In this document: positions 20,118-21,900 of the stretch, one piece after another | How positions within the stretch are numbered: the stretch's first letter is position 1 | Layout: every line of letters begins with the position of its first letter | NCBI GenBank assembly: GCA_043381765.1 | Contig: JBHJMP010001164.1 | Location: 1 to 21,900 of the forward strand | DNA length: 21,900 bases | From: Collodictyon triciliatum | Lineage: Eukaryota > CRuMs | Direction: 5' to 3' | Notes under the pieces: generated by a model | Told to the model about the DNA's origin: nothing | Databases searched by the model: none | Seen by the model: only the letters and a program-made list of their open reading frames with translations | Translations under genes and position numbers: made by a program

Positions 20118-21460
20118 TCAAAGAACGAAAGAAGCATCATCATTTTTGGTAGGGATTGGCGGTTTGTCGCCTACGTCGATTTCCTTTTGACTAATCAAGA
20201 CCCACTTCTACGTTGATGCCTGTTTGATTGGTCGCTATATTCGAGACATGGGACGCATAGGAGAATACCTGCTGCTTGAATGAAAAATTCAAATGACTTT
20301 TCCTTAAGAGTCCGCCTTTGTCTTCTATGGAAAGGAATTCCCAGGAGTCAGTCGCGAACAAAAAAAAAAAAAATTCATGGCCAAATATATAGGAATCAAA
20401 AAAATAGTTTTGATCGACATTCAGACAACTTACCGAACTGATGAGCGACCAACATTTGAGTCCACGTTGATTTCATTTGTCAAAGTCTGTGGAGAATGAA
20501 AAAGGTCGCACATTGAAAAAAAATGTATGTATGAAATGAATGATTAAAATATATATTATGTATTCCGACTTTTTTTAAAGAAAAGAAAAGAAAAAAAGGC
20601 AAATGTTAATATCATATCTTAAGAGAGAGATTGAATGTACATTAACTTTGGGCACTCTTTTAGGTTTGTTTGATGAGGGTTCTGCAACTCCAGGTGCAAA
20701 GGAGACCGATTTCTTTTTCGAATTTTCTTTTGCAGGTTCCGCGACCTTTGCTTCACAGTGGACTGAAAACTCTTTGCTTTGTGTGATTTCTACCACTGAA
20801 TTTAATGATTGAATCGGCCATTTAACACGTTAATATATATTATTGAATATAAACCATCTAATCAAGTAAATCCAGCGCCGTTAAAAACAAAATGAGCAGA
20901 AAGACTCTATATCTGATATTACACATCAACCCAAACTTTTTCCAATACACTTATATTACAATGCTAATAATAATCCTTCAAAAGAAGGTAAAATTTTAAA
21001 AAAAAACTAACAAGAAGGCGATGTGGACACATAGAATATTAAAAAAAAATACATTCAGAATTGTGAAAAGAGACGAAGAAAAAGAAAAAGAAAAATCGAG
21101 AACAAAGGCTGGTCAAGCGAGGAGCATACACTGGGCAGAGTCGTGCATGGCTGGACGCGGCACATGGATACCATACGAGGCATGATTGCTCTGGATAAAC
21201 GGCTGCTGCTCTGCGTAAGGGTGCGGCGGCGTGTCGAACTGGGCAGCAACAAAGCCCGGCGGGTACACCGGGTGCTGCGCGCGTTGGTGGTGGTGGCCGT
21301 GGTGGCCGAGCGGATGCGTGGGCGGGTGATTGGCATATCCAAATGTCTGTGCGTAGACGAGGCCCCGGGCGTGGGAATGCGTTTGCCAATGCGTTTGGTG
21401 CGGCGGGAGAGGCGGAAGCGGCGCGCGTGGATGCCGCATTGGGGCGCTTTGCGGATCCAT
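20118..21460 (-). CDS. unidentified protein with His/Pro-rich N-terminus
   Basis: Proposed exons (minus): 21460-21130, 20795-20641, 20486-20434, 20321-20269, 20234-20212, 20183-20118, with matching phases and a TGA at 20120-20118; about 225 residues. The first exon (110 codons, starting MDPQSAPMRHPRAPLPPLPP) is very rich in His, Pro, Gln and Tyr and surely disordered; its GC content is far above the surrounding DNA. Exon 2 is Lys/Glu/Ser-rich and contains KKKSVSFAP, which fits the RVxF docking motif for protein phosphatase 1, though such short motifs arise by chance. Exon 3 leaves through a perfect GTAAGT donor. The 3' end is uncertain (see 19820-20038). No domain was recognised, so no function is proposed. 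Confidence 0.5.
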
Positions 21461-21546
21461 CGGCCTCCTCTCTCTCTCTGTGTGTTGTCTTTGTGAGGGG
21501 ATTTGTCTGCAGACTTTTCTGCAAAGTGATGATCGGAATGCGGAAG
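21461..21546 (-). promoter_or_regulatory. 5' flank of the His/Pro-rich gene
   Basis: Short stretch between the start codon and the G-rich array, with a CT/GT dinucleotide tract at about 21468-21486. It probably holds the 5' UTR. No core promoter motif is evident. Confidence 0.35.
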
Positions 21547-21617
21547 AGGGGAAAGGGGAAAGGGGAAAGGGGAAAGGGGAAAGGGGAAAGGGGAAAGGGG
21601 AAAGGGGAAAGGGGAAA
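21547..21617 (+). repeat. (GGGGAAA)n heptamer array
   Basis: About ten perfect copies of GGGGAAA lie 87-157 bp upstream of the start codon of the leftward gene. With runs of four G separated by three A, the plus strand (template for that gene) can in principle fold into G-quadruplexes. Open frames across it (Gly/Lys/Glu or Pro/Phe/Ser repeats) are artefacts. Confidence 0.95.
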
Positions 21618-21719
21618 AGCATAATGCATATGCATAGGATTAACTTGAAGGAAGGAAAGATTTTTTGTTGGTTTTGATGTGTTGTGTGATTGGTTGAAGC
21701 AAGTGTGGCCGCCCGTTCT

Positions 21720-21805
21720 CGCTCCTTTTCTTTTTCTTTTTCTGTTTCTTTTTTTCTTTTTTCTTTTTTCTTTTTTTCTTTTTTTCTTTTTTCTTTTTTC
21801 TTTTT

Positions 21806-21900
<95 letters not shown>
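21720..21900 (+). repeat. pyrimidine repeats running into poly-T at the window edge
   Basis: TTTTTC and TTTTTTC-type units (about 21724-21811) grade into an uninterrupted run of about 90 T that reaches the end of the window. It could be a real homopyrimidine tract or a sequencing/assembly artefact at a contig edge. No gene is present. Confidence 0.95.

Noticed and set aside
21343-21677. Plus-strand Gly/Lys/Glu-rich and Arg-rich frames
   Set aside because: They are antisense shadows of the GC-rich first exon on the minus strand plus the GGGGAAA repeat.

Overview
This is nuclear DNA of an intron-rich eukaryote, almost certainly a protist. AT-rich introns, mostly 75-225 bp, separate short exons whose phases chain together on both strands. 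There is no sign of operons, ribosome binding sites or prokaryotic promoters. Low-complexity tandem repeats of many periods (4, 5, 7, 13, 15 bp) fill introns and intergenic DNA. This texture resembles a foraminifer such as Reticulomyxa filosa, but that is only a guess from style; the sequence does not settle the species. All gene models below were spliced by eye from GT/AG sites, phase continuity and family resemblance.

Layout. (1) 1-1512: a tetranucleotide microsatellite, then mostly unassigned DNA. (2) 1513-1761, minus: first exons of a small unidentified gene. (3) 1762-2291: a likely bidirectional promoter holding a 13-bp tandem repeat. (4) 2292-9784, plus: a NEK10-type kinase gene of about 30 exons, with an armadillo-like N-terminus, a kinase domain and a long coiled-coil tail. 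It is broken by a 583-base run of N in the kinase C-lobe. (5) 10042-14462, minus: a 17-exon gene with Sfi1/centrin-binding-like Trp repeats and a Cys/His cluster near its C-terminus. It faces NEK10 tail to tail, with poly(A) signals only about 120 bp apart. (6) 15159-18658, minus: a 9-exon CorA-type divalent cation transporter gene whose first intron is almost entirely a 15-bp minisatellite. (7) about 20118 (possibly 19820) to 21460, minus: an unidentified gene with a His/Pro-rich N-terminus, whose 3' end I could not settle. (8) 21547-21900: a G-rich heptamer array, then pyrimidine repeats and a long poly-T run reaching the window edge.

Functionally, NEK10 and Sfi1-repeat proteins both belong to the cilium/centrosome world, so the convergent pair is suggestive, though adjacency alone proves nothing in a eukaryote. 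The CorA gene is an unrelated membrane transporter. Many long open frames here are repeat artefacts, above all the three plus-strand frames through the 15-bp minisatellite. I found no tRNA, rRNA, CRISPR array or transposon.
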